DNA from: Nitrospirota bacterium
GTDB taxonomy: Bacteria > Nitrospirota > Nitrospiria > Nitrospirales > Nitrospiraceae
Direction: 5' to 3'
Length of the DNA: 32,633 nucleotides
Assembly: GCA_013388555.1 (NCBI GenBank)
Contig: JACAFD010000104.1
Coordinates: forward strand, 1-32,633
A program made the position numbers and the translations under genes. Numbering within the stretch: the first letter of the stretch is position 1; every line of letters starts with the position of its first letter. Positions 32,187 through 32,633 of the stretch are shown here, in pieces. The notes under the pieces are model-generated. The model was not told where the DNA came from, did not search any database, and saw only the letters and a program-made list of their open reading frames with translations.

Positions 32187-32633
32187 ATGAATACCCATAG
32201 AATTCATAGAGTTGCAAAACTCACGGGCCTCTCGAAAGATGTCATCCGAGTATGGGAGCGCCGGTTTGGACTCTTGAAACCGACCAGGGGTGCCAATCGT
32301 TATCGTAATTATTCCGATGAGGATGTTGCGTTGCTGAGGTTCCTTAAGGAGCAGCTGGATGCTGGCGGTTCTATCGGAGAGCTTGCGAAATTGGGGCGCG
32401 AGGAGTTATTGGGGCAGGCACGAGCCAGTGCGCCGCGCGTGTCATTCGTCGACAACACTTTCAGCAGGCTCCTGGGGGAACTTCTGTCTACCCTGAATCC
32501 CTTCAACCGTGTGACCTTTGAAAAGCGTTTGAACGGCGCTGTTGCGGTTGTTCCATTTGAGGAGGCACTTCACGGGATCCTGCTCCCGCTCCAGGAGCGG
32601 GTAGGGCAGCTGTGGCACGAGAATCATATAGAC
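32187..32633 (+). CDS. MerR-family regulator with CarH/LitR-type cobalamin-binding cap, cut by window edge
   Basis: 149 codons are visible; the C-terminus is beyond the window. Residues 1-75 are a MerR winged-helix domain (HRVAKLTGLSKDVIRVWERR, ANRYRNYSDEDVALLRFLKE, then LDAGGSIGELAKL). From about residue 86 comes a helical segment (FVDNTFSRLLGELLSTLNPF, FEKRLNGAVAVVPFEEALHG, LLPLQERVGQLWHENHID) that matches the four-helix cap preceding the B12 domain in CarH/LitR. The Trp143 could start the W-x9-EH motif, whose EH would fall just past the edge. In this family adenosylcobalamin keeps the protein DNA-bound in the dark and light releases it. The divergent photolyase-containing run fits. A non-photosensing B12 regulator remains possible. 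Confidence 0.85.
   Translation, partial: MNTHRIHRVAKLTGLSKDVIRVWERRFGLLKPTRGANRYRNYSDEDVALLRFLKEQLDAGGSIGELAKLGREELLGQARASAPRVSFVDNTFSRLLGELLSTLNPFNRVTFEKRLNGAVAVVPFEEALHGILLPLQERVGQLWHENHID

Noticed and set aside
1-32633. CRISPR arrays, tRNA/rRNA genes, insertion sequences or phage modules
   Set aside because: I looked for regular direct repeats, tRNA-like cloverleaf ends, transposase and integrase motifs and found none.

Overview
The window reads as bacterial chromosome, about 55-58% G+C by eye. It most resembles Nitrospira or a close relative (Nitrospirota). The basis is the arrangement argD-argF-argG-argH, the lysA-dapA-dapB cluster, repeated periplasmic formylglycine-generating-enzyme-like (FGE-like) proteins, small zinc-ribbon proteins with a GEIVDPVIL motif, and frequent strong AGGAGG ribosome binding sites. 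This placement is inference; there is no rRNA gene in the window to prove it. I saw no tRNA, rRNA, CRISPR array, insertion sequence or phage gene.

Left part (1-7.9 kb). A minus-strand group runs lytic transglycosylase, glycerate 2-kinase, then a PEP-synthase/PPDK-like protein cut by the left edge. Next come a family-5 uracil-DNA glycosylase (+), a short transaldolase (-), a small lipoprotein (+), a membrane-anchored YHS protein (-) and two very small proteins (+), one a zinc ribbon.

Middle (7.9-19.0 kb). Two minus-strand amino-acid operons follow. One is a radical SAM protein with a STAS-like tail, then lysA, dapA and dapB (meso-diaminopimelate and lysine). The other is argD-argF-argG-argH plus an LptM-like lipoprotein, the arginine branch from N-acetylornithine onward. 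Most junctions in the arg operon are ATGA/TGATG-type overlaps. A zinc-ribbon DUF2628 membrane protein is divergent from argD.

Right part (19.4-32.6 kb). Everything from 32049 down to 19412 is on the minus strand. It faces a divergent MerR-type regulator whose visible C-terminal half looks like the B12-binding cap of CarH/LitR photoreceptors. The minus-strand genes are a zinc-ribbon protein, four FGE-fold secreted proteins (one fused to cytochrome c), a DUF2867 SDR protein, two periplasmic proteins of unknown function, a TIGR01777 epimerase, a PDZ protein, a DNA photolyase, a DUF523-DUF1722 protein and a CbiX-like chelatase. Photolyase and DUF523/DUF1722 are recurrent partners of LitR-type regulators, so I read this as a light- and cobalamin-responsive stress locus with an unusual periplasmic FGE-like module attached. 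In the regulator/zinc-ribbon spacer, two facing copies of a GTCYAATGT...GTCAA motif each provide the TTGACA -35 box of one divergent promoter.
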